Shown here: piece by piece, positions 1 through 5,555 of the stretch
How positions within the stretch are numbered: position 1 is the first letter of the stretch
Layout: each line of letters opens with the position of its first letter
Assembly: GCA_945947845.1 (NCBI GenBank)
Contig: CAMEZN010000143.1
Span: 1 to 5,555 of the forward strand
DNA: 5,555 bases
Origin: an uncultured Mucispirillum sp.
GTDB taxonomy: Bacteria; Chrysiogenota; Deferribacteres; Deferribacterales; Mucispirillaceae
Reading direction: 5' to 3'
Translations under genes and position numbers: made by a program
Notes under the pieces: generated by a model
Seen by the model: the letters and a program-made list of their open reading frames with translations, nothing else
What the model was told of the DNA's origin: nothing
Databases searched by the model: none

Positions 1-2
1 AT

Positions 3-863
3 CTACTTTCAAGCGGCGGCAAAAGGCTTCGCCCTGTATTTCTTGCATTATCTGCTAGAATGTGCGGTTATAAAGGGGAAAATATACCTGCTATGAGTGC
101 TGTTATAGAATATATTCATACTGCAACACTGCTTCATGATGATATAATTGACGGAGCAAAATATAGAAGAAAACGCCCTACTGCAAACAGTTTATATGGT
201 AATGATGTAGCTGTTTTATGCGGTGATTTCCTTTATTCAAGAAGCTATATCACATTAACTGAATACGGAGCAAAACAAGTGCAGATGATACTTTCTTCTG
301 CTGCCCTTACAATGAGTGAAGGAGAAGTAATACAGCTTTTAAAAACTGGCGATATTAACTTAACTTTTGATGACTATATACAGATTATTACACGAAAAAC
401 TGCTGTTCTTTTTTCTGCTGCATGTGAAATAGGCGGAAGACTTGCAGAAGTTAATGAAGAGAAAATAAAAGCTTTAAAAGATTTTGGCTATTATTTAGGG
501 CTTGGGTTTCAAATGACTGATGATATTTTAGATTATATGGGAAACCCTGAAATTACAGGCAAAAAGAACGGCACAGATTTATTTGAAGGAAAGCTTACAC
601 TGCCTGTTATTAAAACACTTGAAAAAGCTGATGAAAATGATAAAAATATTATTACAGAAATGTTTAAGAAGAAAGAAAGAAATGATGATGATTTAAAAGT
701 ATTAAAAGATATTATGCAAAAATATGATATTGAAAAAATTTCTGAAAAAACAGCTGATGAATATATTAATAAGTCCCTTAACTCTCTCAATATCTTTGAA
801 GATAATGATTATAGAAAAGCTCTTATAGCATTAGCACTTGCAATGGTTGGAAGAACTGCATAA
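3..863 (+). CDS. ispB: Long-chain polyprenyl diphosphate synthase (IspB-like), 5'-truncated by window edge
   Basis: This is a trans-polyprenyl diphosphate synthase, which condenses isopentenyl diphosphate onto an allylic diphosphate to build the isoprenoid tail of a quinone. The frame is open from the left edge and shows the substrate-binding GGKRLRP motif at 15-35. The ATG at 60 is therefore internal and the true start lies outside the window. The first Asp-rich motif, DDIID (138-152), follows HTATLLH. The second, DDILD (519-533), follows GFQMT. Both are needed for Mg2+-diphosphate binding. The residue five places before the first motif is a small Ala, as in E. coli IspB, which favours long-chain products (inference; the exact length cannot be read). 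The visible part is 286 residues against roughly 320 in the family, so about 35-40 N-terminal residues are missing. The C-terminus looks complete, with the last helix RKALIALALAMVGR. No signal peptide or membrane segment is expected. Whether it serves menaquinone or ubiquinone cannot be told from this window. Confidence 0.93.
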   Translation, partial: LLSSGGKRLRPVFLALSARMCGYKGENIPAMSAVIEYIHTATLLHDDIIDGAKYRRKRPTANSLYGNDVAVLCGDFLYSRSYITLTEYGAKQVQMILSSAALTMSEGEVIQLLKTGDINLTFDDYIQIITRKTAVLFSAACEIGGRLAEVNEEKIKALKDFGYYLGLGFQMTDDILDYMGNPEITGKKNGTDLFEGKLTLPVIKTLEKADENDKNIITEMFKKKERNDDDLKVLKDIMQKYDIEKISEKTADEYINKSLNSLNIFEDNDYRKALIALALAMVGRTA

Positions 864-925
864 ATATTTAAAAACTTTGTAAATCATATCTTTTATAAGA
901 ATATATTGTAAAAAGTTTAAGATTA

Positions 926-954
926 TTGTATTAATATTGACAAATAAATATAAA
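926..954 (+). promoter_or_regulatory. Candidate sigma-70-type promoter for maf-acyl-CoA synthetase-priA
   Basis: A TATAAA hexamer (949-954, five of six matches to TATAAT) lies 17 bases downstream of TTGTAT (926-931, three of six matches to TTGACA). Transcription would start near 960-962, giving a leader of just over 20 bases before the maf start at 984. A perfect TTGACA occurs at 937-942, but no acceptable -10 hexamer stands 16-18 bases after it, so it may belong to the overlapping inverted repeat instead. In DNA this AT-rich, TATAAA-like words are common by chance, so this is tentative. Confidence 0.35.
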
Positions 955-961
955 TTTGTCA
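938..961. repeat. Perfect 8-bp inverted repeat upstream of maf (possible operator)
   Basis: The arms TGACAAAT (938-945) and ATTTGTCA (954-961) are exact reverse complements separated by eight bases. The pair spans the candidate -10 hexamer at 949-954 and the predicted transcription start, a position typical of a repressor operator. It is unlikely to be a terminator: the stem has only two G-C pairs and no U tract follows. I cannot assign it to a regulator family. AT-rich DNA produces such repeats by chance fairly often, so its function is unproven. Confidence 0.4.
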
Positions 962-973
962 GAGTTTGTAGTT

Positions 974-977
974 AGGA
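974..977 (+). promoter_or_regulatory. Ribosome binding site of maf
   Basis: An AGGA core lies six bases before the ATG at 984. This supports that start, and the encoded protein begins a few residues before the conserved N-terminal family motif. Confidence 0.7.
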
Positions 978-983
978 AAAAAT

Positions 984-1568
984 ATGCAAAATTATAATTT
1001 TATTTTAGCAAGTGCATCACCTAGAAGAAAGGAACTTTTATCAATCTATATTAAAGATTTTAAAATTATTCCTGCAAATATTGATGAAATTATACCTGAA
1101 AATATTATTTTAGAAGACGCACCGCTTTATATTGCAAAAGCAAAAGCTGCTGCTGTATTTGATAATTTAGCTGAAAATGATATTGTTATTACAGCAGATA
1201 CCATTGTTCTTCTTGATAATAAAGTATATGGCAAGCCTAAAAATAAACTTGATACTTTTAATATGATAAAAGCATTGTCTGGCAAAACTCATAAGGTAAT
1301 AACTGGTGTATGCTGTTTTAGTAAAGATAAATATATTAATATAGAATTTTCTGATATAACAAATGTATCTTTTATAAATATTAACGATGATACAATAGAA
1401 AAATATTTAAATAATGCTGAATATATGGATAAAGCAGGAGCTTATGCTGTGCAGGGGCTTGCATCTATGTTTGTAGAAAAAATAGATGGCAGCTATGATA
1501 ATGTTGTAGGGCTTCCTATGGGCAGATTAGCTCGTAATTTAATAAAGTATAAGATAAATTTATTTTAA
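984..1568 (+). CDS. maf: Maf family nucleoside triphosphate pyrophosphatase (dTTP/UTP type, YhdE-like)
   Basis: Maf proteins are cytoplasmic house-cleaning pyrophosphatases that hydrolyse nucleoside triphosphates, including modified ones, to monophosphate and diphosphate. Overexpression in some bacteria blocks septum formation, hence the older name septum formation protein. The 194-residue product has the normal family length. It carries the N-terminal phosphate-binding motif LASASPRRKELL (residues 8-19), the catalytic ADTIV (71-75, Asp72 being the expected general base), GKP (83-85), the segment DKAGAYAVQG (149-158) and a C-terminal DGSYDNVVGLP (168-178). The DTIV plus DKAGAY-QG pattern resembles E. 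coli YhdE (dTTP/UTP preference) more than YceF (m7GTP preference). The substrate is inferred from family resemblance only. The gene is intact, follows the candidate promoter and is probably first in an operon, ending 14 bases before the acyl-CoA synthetase start. Confidence 0.95.
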   Translation: MQNYNFILASASPRRKELLSIYIKDFKIIPANIDEIIPENIILEDAPLYIAKAKAAAVFDNLAENDIVITADTIVLLDNKVYGKPKNKLDTFNMIKALSGKTHKVITGVCCFSKDKYINIEFSDITNVSFININDDTIEKYLNNAEYMDKAGAYAVQGLASMFVEKIDGSYDNVVGLPMGRLARNLIKYKINLF

Positions 1569-1571
1569 AAC

Positions 1572-1577
1572 AGGAGG
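1572..1577 (+). promoter_or_regulatory. Strong ribosome binding site of the acyl-CoA synthetase gene
   Basis: A full consensus AGGAGG lies five bases before the ATG at 1583, inside the 14-base gap after the maf stop codon. It fixes the start. It also predicts efficient independent translation of this gene, unlike priA downstream, which has no recognisable site. Confidence 0.85.
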
Positions 1578-1582
1578 TTTTT

Positions 1583-3124
1583 ATGCTTGAAAGAAATCTT
1601 TATAATATGCTTTATGAAAATACTAGAAAATTCCCAAAAAGAACTTTTATTTATTTTGAAGAAAAAAAATATACATATACAGAAGGGTTTAAAATAATTA
1701 ACCAAATGGCAGCTTTTATGCAGCAAAAAGGGGTAAAAAAAGGCGATAAAGTTATTATTATGCTTGGCAACTCCCCAGAATTTGTATTCTCAGTATTTGC
1801 TGTTTTTGCTTGTGGAGCAATAGCTATTCCTATAAATACTTTCTTTAAAGGTCATGAAGCATCTTACATTGTAGAAAACAGTGAAGCATTATTTATGATT
1901 TCAGAGGGTCAGTTTGAGGCAGTTGTTGAAGAAGTCCGTGTGCAGTGTAAAAAATTACAGGAAATATTTACTTTTGATAATGCAATAGTAAATACTCTTA
2001 ATTTTTATGACTATATTAATAATATGCCTGATGCACCGATTGAATGTAAAGCATCTATCCATGATTTAGCATTATTTATATACACATCAGGCACAACAGG
2101 CCACCCAAAAGGTGCTATGCTTTCCCATTATAATCTTTTAGAAAATGCAGACAGCTGCTCTAAAATGATTAATGCAAACCATAAAGATAAATTTTTAATT
2201 CTTCTTCCTATGTTTCACACATATACTTTTACAACATGTATAATATATCCAGTCAGTATAGGAAGTGAATTAATTATTCTTCGTTCTGTAATGGAAATGA
2301 AAAAAGAAAGCTTTAAAAAAATATTAATTTTTCAAAGACCAACTATTATGCTTGGTGTTCCACAAATATATTCTGTTATGGCAAAATCATCTATGCCAAA
2401 ATGGTTTGTAAAACTACTCTATCCTATTAAAATACATATCTCTGGTGGTGCTGCCCTTCCAGCTGAAATATTTAACCAGTTCAAAAAGAAATTTGGTATT
2501 AATGTAATAGAAGGATACGGGCTTTCAGAAGCTTCACCAGTTGTTGCACTAAACCCACTTAACAGGCAGAAACAAGGCACTGTTGGTGTAACACTTCCAA
2601 ATGTTCAGGCAAAAATTATTGGAGAAGATGAAACAGAACTTCCAAGAGGACAAGTAGGCGAATTAATTATTAAAGGACCAAATGTTATGCAGGGATACTG
2701 GCACATGCCTCAGGCAACTGATGATGCCATAAAAAATGGCTGGCTCTTTACTGGTGATTTTGCCACAATGGACGAAGATGGCTATATATCAATTGTAGAT
2801 AGAAAAAAAGATTTAATCATTGTTAAGGGTATGAATGTTTACCCTAGGGAAGTGGAAGAAGTAATTTATAAATTTCCGGGAGTAGATGCTGTTGCTGTAA
2901 TTGGTATCCCTTCTATTGAGCAGGGAGAAATTATTGCAGCATATATTCAGGCAAAAGAAAATGAAACTATTGATGAAAAAGATTTACGAAATTATCTTGC
3001 AAAACATTTGGCAAACTTTAAACTGCCTCGCATTATTAAAGTTATAGAAAATATACCATTAACAGCAACAGGAAAAGTCCTTAAAAGAGAGCTTAAAGAG
3101 CTTGTTAAAAATGGCAAACTTTAA
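1583..3124 (+). CDS. Long-chain fatty acid--CoA ligase (FadD/LcfB-type AMP-forming synthetase)
   Basis: This ANL-superfamily adenylating enzyme activates a carboxylic acid, most likely a medium- or long-chain fatty acid, with ATP to an acyl-adenylate and then to acyl-CoA. The core motifs are intact: the phosphate-binding loop YTSGTTGHPKG (residues 167-177); LPMFHTYTF a little after it; GYGLSEASP (311-319); TGDF (390-393, Asp392 contacting the ribose); the hinge DRKKDLIIVKG (406-416) followed by NVYPREVEEV; and the C-terminal TATGK (494-498), whose Lys498 is the expected catalytic lysine. The 513-residue length and the string NVYPREVEEV closely match Bacillus LcfB-like enzymes, and E. coli FadD has a similar hinge region. 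No signal peptide is present; such enzymes act in the cytoplasm or at the inner membrane face. Exact chain-length preference is inferred, not visible. Its TAA stop shares its final A with the priA ATG, which suggests co-transcription. Confidence 0.93.
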   Translation: MLERNLYNMLYENTRKFPKRTFIYFEEKKYTYTEGFKIINQMAAFMQQKGVKKGDKVIIMLGNSPEFVFSVFAVFACGAIAIPINTFFKGHEASYIVENSEALFMISEGQFEAVVEEVRVQCKKLQEIFTFDNAIVNTLNFYDYINNMPDAPIECKASIHDLALFIYTSGTTGHPKGAMLSHYNLLENADSCSKMINANHKDKFLILLPMFHTYTFTTCIIYPVSIGSELIILRSVMEMKKESFKKILIFQRPTIMLGVPQIYSVMAKSSMPKWFVKLLYPIKIHISGGAALPAEIFNQFKKKFGINVIEGYGLSEASPVVALNPLNRQKQGTVGVTLPNVQAKIIGEDETELPRGQVGELIIKGPNVMQGYWHMPQATDDAIKNGWLFTGDFATMDEDGYISIVDRKKDLIIVKGMNVYPREVEEVIYKFPGVDAVAVIGIPSIEQGEIIAAYIQAKENETIDEKDLRNYLAKHLANFKLPRIIKVIENIPLTATGKVLKRELKELVKNGKL

Positions 3125-3126
3125 TG
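3122..3126 (+). promoter_or_regulatory. TAATG stop/start overlap coupling acyl-CoA synthetase and priA translation
   Basis: The TAA stop of the upstream gene and the ATG of priA share one A. No Shine-Dalgarno-like purine run lies at a useful distance before the ATG (the preceding bases read AATGGCAAACTTTA). Translation of priA probably depends on ribosomes that finish the upstream gene and reinitiate, which would keep helicase levels low. The mechanism is inferred from the arrangement. Confidence 0.65.
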
Positions 3127-5073
3127 GAAATATCATACTATAATATACTCCTTCCAGTGCCAACAGAAGGAGTATATACATATTTTTCAGAAGGATTGCT
3201 GAATATTGGCGAAAGAGTTGTTGTGCCTTTTGGAAAAAGAGAAATAACAGGGATTGTGCTTGAAAAAATAGAAAAACCTGATTTTGAGTGCAAAGAAATA
3301 ATAATGTGCTGCGATGAATCACCTCTTTTTTCAGAAAAATATATTACATTTCTAAAAAATATTGCTGCATACTATACATGCCCTCTCGGACTCGTGCTGC
3401 TTGGTGTATTATCTGAGAAAATACTAAACATAGAAATATCTAATCTTGAACCAGTTAAAAATCACCCTGTTAAAGATATTACTCTTACAAATGAACAACA
3501 AAAAATTGCTGACAGCATTACTTTAAACAGTTACAGCTGCCATCTGATTAAAGGGATTACAGGAAGTGGTAAAACAGAGATATATCAAGAAGTTGCAAAA
3601 AAAGTAATAAACAGTGGTAAACAAGTATTATATATTGTGCCTGAAATCTCTTTAACACCGCAGCTGATAGAAAGACTTGCATACAGACTTGGAGTAGAAC
3701 CTTCTGTTTATCATTATAAATTGACAGATAAAGCACGGAAAAAACATTTTTTGGATTTTGCTTCTGGTAATTCAAAATTTATGCTTGGTGCTAGAAGTTC
3801 ATTATTTGTCCCTGCAAAAAATATAGGGCTTATTATTGTTGATGAAGAACATGAAAACTCTTATAAACAAGATGAATCCCCTTCTTATCATCTGCGGGAT
3901 ATGGCTGTAATGTATGCAAATATTTTAAATATACCAATAATTTTAGGCAGTGCTACCCCTTCTGTTGAATCAGTATATAATGCTGAATGTGGTAAATATA
4001 TTCTCCATTCACTGCATAAAAGACCAAACCATGCAACACTTCCTGAAATTGAAATAATTGATATGAAAACAACAGACCTTATTGGCTCTATGATTGCAGA
4101 ACCTATATATAATGAGCTTTCTAATGTAGTAAAAAGAAATGAACAGGCTATTATACTTTTAAATAGGAAAGGATATTCTACATATCTATACTGCAAACAG
4201 TGCGGTGCTGTGGCAGAATGTCTTAACTGTTCTGTGGGACTGGTTTCATTTAAATCACGAAATAAAGCATTATGCAGATACTGCAATACTGAATATGATA
4301 ATTTAACATGCTCTGTGTGCGGCTCAAAAATATTTAAAGAATATGGATATGGCACTGAAAAAATAGAAGAATTTTTAGAATCTATGTTTCCTGAAAAAAT
4401 AATAAGAATAGATACTGAAAGTGTTTCTTCACTTAAAACTCTTAATAAAAACCTAAAACGGTTTGAAAATAAGGAAGCAAATATTTTAGTAGGCACTCAG
4501 TTGATTGCAAAAGGACTTCATTTTCCAGAAGTAACTTTTGTTGGTGTTTTAGGGATAGATAATTTAATGGCACTGCCTGATTTTAGAGCTATGGAAAAAG
4601 CATACCAGCTCTTAGTGCAGGTTTCTGGCAGAGCAGGCAGAGAACATTTAAGCGGTAAAGTATATATCCAGACTATGAATCCAGATGCACCTGTATTTCA
4701 TATGCTTGACAGTGCTGATTTAGAATTTTATAACTGGGAGTTAGAAAGACGAAAAATTACTCAATATCCGCCTTTTACTAAAATTGCAAGGCTTGTGTTC
4801 AGCTATATTAATCAGGAAGACTGCTATAATACTGCAAAGATTACAGCAAATACTTTAAAGTCATTAAAAGAAACTGAAAAACTTATTATATATGGTCCAA
4901 AAGATGCTACTATTGCAAAACTGCAAAATAAATACAGATATGAAATATTAATAAAATCTATAAGCAATAGTGATTTAAATAAGGCACTTTTTATTGCTCA
5001 ACAGATATTTAATAAATGTAAAAAAGGGGCTATGCGGCTGAAAATAGATAAAGACCCATACTTTATGATGTAA
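3124..5073 (+). CDS. priA: Primosomal replication-restart helicase PriA (short form)
   Basis: PriA is the superfamily 2 3'-to-5' DNA helicase that recognises abandoned replication forks and reloads the replicative helicase. The N-terminal 3'-DNA-end-binding domain (about residues 4-95, with LLPVPTEGVYTY and VVPFGKREITGIV) supports this start. Helicase motifs follow: Walker A GITGSGKT (144-151, Lys150), DEEH (240-243) with the following SYKQDE, GSATPS (275-280), GTQLIAKG (457-464) and SGRAGR (501-506). Eight zinc-binding cysteines (357, 360, 366, 369, 384, 387, 396, 399) keep almost the same spacing as in E. coli. The C-terminal domain contains YPPFTKIARL and ends in the typical RLKIDKDPYF. 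At 649 residues it is about 80 shorter than E. coli PriA. The deficit lies between residues 97 and 120, where the winged-helix domain would be. The gene is last in the + strand group and faces coaBC with one base between the stop codons. Confidence 0.97.
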   Translation: MEISYYNILLPVPTEGVYTYFSEGLLNIGERVVVPFGKREITGIVLEKIEKPDFECKEIIMCCDESPLFSEKYITFLKNIAAYYTCPLGLVLLGVLSEKILNIEISNLEPVKNHPVKDITLTNEQQKIADSITLNSYSCHLIKGITGSGKTEIYQEVAKKVINSGKQVLYIVPEISLTPQLIERLAYRLGVEPSVYHYKLTDKARKKHFLDFASGNSKFMLGARSSLFVPAKNIGLIIVDEEHENSYKQDESPSYHLRDMAVMYANILNIPIILGSATPSVESVYNAECGKYILHSLHKRPNHATLPEIEIIDMKTTDLIGSMIAEPIYNELSNVVKRNEQAIILLNRKGYSTYLYCKQCGAVAECLNCSVGLVSFKSRNKALCRYCNTEYDNLTCSVCGSKIFKEYGYGTEKIEEFLESMFPEKIIRIDTESVSSLKTLNKNLKRFENKEANILVGTQLIAKGLHFPEVTFVGVLGIDNLMALPDFRAMEKAYQLLVQVSGRAGREHLSGKVYIQTMNPDAPVFHMLDSADLEFYNWELERRKITQYPPFTKIARLVFSYINQEDCYNTAKITANTLKSLKETEKLIIYGPKDATIAKLQNKYRYEILIKSISNSDLNKALFIAQQIFNKCKKGAMRLKIDKDPYFMM

Positions 5074-5074
5074 A

Positions 5075-5554
5075 TTATATATTTTTTTCATTATGCAGTA
5101 TTGCACTTTCTGCTAAAATAATTTTTGCTATATCATGTTTGCTTTGTCTGCCTGTATGAGTAACATTACCATTTGCAAAAAATAATGTTACTTCATTATC
5201 TAGGCTGTCAAAACCAATATCTTTTTTTGAGACATCGTTTGCAGCTATAATATCTGCTTTTTTCTTTTCTAATTTTTGTTTTGCATATTCTTCCATATTA
5301 TTAGTTTCTGCTGCAAAGCCAACTAATACTTGATTATTCTTTTTATGGACTCCTGCATAGCTTAAAATATCTTTTGTTTTTTTAAGATGAAGGGTTAATT
5401 CATCATTATTCTTTTTAATTTTTTGATTTTCATAAACTGGTGAATAATCTGCTACTGCTGCTGCCATAATCATAATATCAGCTTTTTCATACAAAGAAAG
5501 AAATGTATTATACATATCTTCTGCACTTACTACTTTATGTATATTAGGAATATC
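5075..5554 (-). CDS. coaBC: Phosphopantothenate--cysteine ligase part of CoaBC, 5'-truncated by window edge
   Basis: This is the C-terminal half of the CoaB domain, which joins cysteine to 4'-phosphopantothenate (CTP-dependent in bacterial CoaBC) in coenzyme A synthesis. In the bifunctional protein the N-terminal CoaC domain then decarboxylates the product. The frame is open to the right edge: the residues before the ATG at 5515 read DIPNIHKVVSAED and fit the family, so that ATG is internal. Visible motifs are MAAAVADYSP (starting near 5467), the conserved lysine motif KIKK (5422-5411), VGFAAET, and DIIAANDVS with the following GFDSLDNEVTLF. The C-terminus looks complete. Only 159 codons are visible against roughly 400 for a fused CoaBC. 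A free-standing CoaB cannot be excluded from this window, although fusion is usual in bacteria. No terminator is visible between it and the convergent priA. Confidence 0.93.
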   Translation of the reverse strand, partial: DIPNIHKVVSAEDMYNTFLSLYEKADIMIMAAAVADYSPVYENQKIKKNNDELTLHLKKTKDILSYAGVHKKNNQVLVGFAAETNNMEEYAKQKLEKKKADIIAANDVSKKDIGFDSLDNEVTLFFANGNVTHTGRQSKHDIAKIILAESAILHNEKNI

Positions 5555-5555
5555 A

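Larger units (their letters stand above)
864..983. other. Intergenic region between ispB-like gene and maf
   Basis: This very AT-rich 120-bp spacer is the only sizeable gap in the window. It contains a candidate promoter, a perfect inverted repeat and the maf ribosome binding site, described separately. I see no convincing intrinsic terminator for the upstream gene: the possible stems are short, almost purely A-U and not followed by a U tract. The region encodes no plausible small protein. Its length suggests that maf and the genes after it have their own promoter, but read-through from the upstream gene cannot be excluded. Confidence 0.6.

Noticed and set aside
11..35. GC-richer patch with AGG and CGC arginine codons at the left edge
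   Set aside because: It covers only about eight codons and encodes the conserved GGKRLRP motif, whose Gly, Arg and Pro codons are GC-rich by nature. It is no evidence of transfer or of a junction.
640..760. Low-complexity Lys/Asp/Glu-rich stretch in the polyprenyl synthase as an insertion
   Set aside because: Its length and position match the ordinary variable helical region between the second Asp-rich part and the C-terminus of IspB-like enzymes. The composition follows from the A-rich DNA.
60..863. ATG at 60 as the start of the polyprenyl synthase
   Set aside because: The frame stays open to the left edge and encodes the conserved GGKRLRP motif before this ATG, so the gene is cut by the window rather than starting here.
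890..915. Possible intrinsic terminator after the polyprenyl synthase gene
   Set aside because: The pairing CTTTT/AAAAG is short, nearly all A-U and bulged, and no U tract follows.
3888..4496. Long open frame of 202 codons on the - strand inside priA
   Set aside because: It is antisense to the helicase core and zinc-binding region of an unmistakable PriA. It has no family motifs, no convincing ribosome binding site, and a composition expected from the complement of an AT-rich gene.
5082..5113. Seven-T run and GCAG/CTGC pairing just after priA as a terminator
   Set aside because: The T run has no GC-rich stem before it, and the four-base pairing lies after it with an 11-base loop. The bases also encode the C-terminus of CoaBC.
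5075..5515. ATG at 5515 as the start of a short free-standing CoaB
   Set aside because: In-frame residues up to the right edge continue the CoaB domain, and 146 residues would be too short for the ligase domain.

Overview
The window holds ordinary bacterial housekeeping genes, packed tightly and all apparently intact. DNA is strongly AT-rich (about 30% GC by eye), with A/T-ending codons and TAA stops on all five genes. Shine-Dalgarno sites are present where expected. The genes point to a low-GC bacterium that makes long-chain isoprenoid quinone side chains and activates fatty acids, perhaps a Gram-negative anaerobe such as a member of the Deferribacterota. That placement is a weak guess, because nothing in the window is diagnostic of a phylum.

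Layout from left to right: the 3' portion of a long-chain polyprenyl diphosphate synthase gene (ispB-like, 3-863, + strand, start outside the window); a 120-bp intergenic region (864-983) with a candidate promoter and a perfect 8-bp inverted repeat; then a + strand gene group, maf (984-1568), a long-chain acyl-CoA synthetase (1583-3124) and priA (3124-5073). The gaps in this group are 14 bp and then a 1-base stop/start overlap, so it is probably one operon. On the - strand, facing priA with a single base between the two stop codons, lies the 3' part of coaBC (5075-5554), whose start is beyond the right edge.

The genes do not form one pathway. They cover quinone side-chain synthesis, removal of non-canonical or house-cleaning nucleotides, fatty-acid activation, replication restart and coenzyme A synthesis. 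The only metabolic link is that CoaBC helps make the coenzyme A that the acyl-CoA synthetase consumes, and that is probably incidental to gene order.

I found no mobile element, CRISPR array, RNA gene, toxin-antitoxin pair, defence gene or other novel system. The observations most worth a second look are a PriA that seems to lack the winged-helix domain, the back-to-back 3' ends of priA and coaBC (a pair more often found codirectional), and the inverted repeat upstream of maf.
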